Assembly (NCBI GenBank): GCA_947488645.1
Contig: CANLAC010000015.1
Span: 1 to 14,266 of the forward strand
DNA: 14,266 nt
Origin: Actinomycetota bacterium
GTDB lineage: Bacteria > Actinomycetota > Actinomycetes > Nanopelagicales > Nanopelagicaceae
Direction: 5' to 3'
The notes under the pieces were generated by a model, which worked only from the letters and a program-made list of their open reading frames with translations, made no database searches and was not told where the DNA came from. Both the position numbers and the translations under genes were made by a program. Of this stretch, positions 14,166 to 14,266 are shown piece after piece (within the stretch, counting starts at the first letter, position 1; each line of letters begins with the position of its first letter).

Positions 14166-14266
14166 ATGAGAGCGCTCGTTATCGGCGCAGGCGGAGTTGG
14201 CAGTGCAATCGCAAATATCGCATCCCGTAAGTCATTTATCACTGAGTTAGTTATCGCTGATTACGA
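14166..14266 (+). CDS. Saccharopine dehydrogenase-like NAD(P)-binding protein (partial, N-terminus only)
   Basis: Only the first 33 residues are in the window. They form the first beta-alpha-beta of a Rossmann fold (MRALVIGAGGVGSAIA, with the GxGGxG dinucleotide-binding glycines), then a basic stretch and VIADY, the acidic end of the second strand. This pattern is characteristic of saccharopine dehydrogenase-family proteins, which act on lysine, carboxynorspermidine or similar substrates. GAAAGG lies seven bases before the ATG. The specific reaction cannot be told from this piece. Confidence 0.75.
   Translation, partial: MRALVIGAGGVGSAIANIASRKSFITELVIADY

Noticed and set aside
1..14266. CRISPR arrays, insertion sequences, prophage or integrase genes
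   Set aside because: No repeat-spacer pattern, transposase, integrase or att-like duplication was found; all genes are ordinary chromosomal families in a conserved order.

Overview
The window looks like chromosomal DNA of a small, streamlined, AT-leaning actinobacterium. Freshwater acI / Nanopelagicales types are my best guess, from gene content, compactness and moderate GC; this is inference, since no database search was possible. Genes are packed almost end to end. No stretch over about 100 bases lacks a gene, and several convergent neighbours abut or share their stop codons. Gene order broadly follows the Mycobacterium tuberculosis neighbourhood Rv0991c-Rv1008 as I recall it (ruc, fthC, moeA1/glp, rimJ, Rv0996/glpR-sepX, pmt, rsmI, metS, tatD). 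There is no galU, and a three-gene copC-copD/ctaG-acyl-CoA dehydrogenase operon sits between fthC and ruc.

Layout. Positions 1-2806, minus strand: rsmI-metG-tatD, an rRNA and tRNA quality operon cut off by the left edge inside tatD. Positions 2855-4126, plus: a protein O-mannosyltransferase. Positions 4127-6440, minus: glp-rimJ-glpR, a gephyrin-like/MoeA-like protein, a GNAT acetyltransferase and a three-helix membrane protein of the SepX/GlpR family, which in Corynebacterium and Streptomyces acts in cell division. Positions 6496-7038, plus: 5-formyl-THF cyclo-ligase. Positions 7028-10544, minus: copC, a copD/ctaG fusion and a FadE25-like acyl-CoA dehydrogenase, joined by translational-coupling overlaps. 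Positions 10645-10875, plus: an FmdB/Ruc-type zinc ribbon. Positions 10872-10988, minus: a 38-residue acidic candidate gene. Positions 11026-13131, plus: an MMPL/RND-type transporter. Positions 13151-13990, plus: formyl-THF deformylase. Positions 14002-14074, minus: tRNA-Arg(CCT). From 14166, plus: the start of a saccharopine-dehydrogenase-like gene.

The most striking gene is the gephyrin/MoeA homologue. It keeps domains I, III and IV but lacks the whole of domain II, including the DNSAMDGYA-type catalytic region, by a clean in-frame join. Its substrate loop is also changed. With glpR in the same cluster and no molybdenum-cofactor gene nearby, this looks like a gephyrin reduced to a cell-division scaffold. 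The second notable gene is CopC, which contains no histidine or cysteine and has lost the known copper ligands, while its CopD/CtaG partner keeps its histidines. The third is the 38-residue protein, supported by a near-consensus -10 box at leaderless spacing. Several genes (pmt, glp, purU, the small gene and perhaps glpR) have a TANNNT box ending 6-8 bases before the start codon, which suggests leaderless transcripts and decides three disputed starts.
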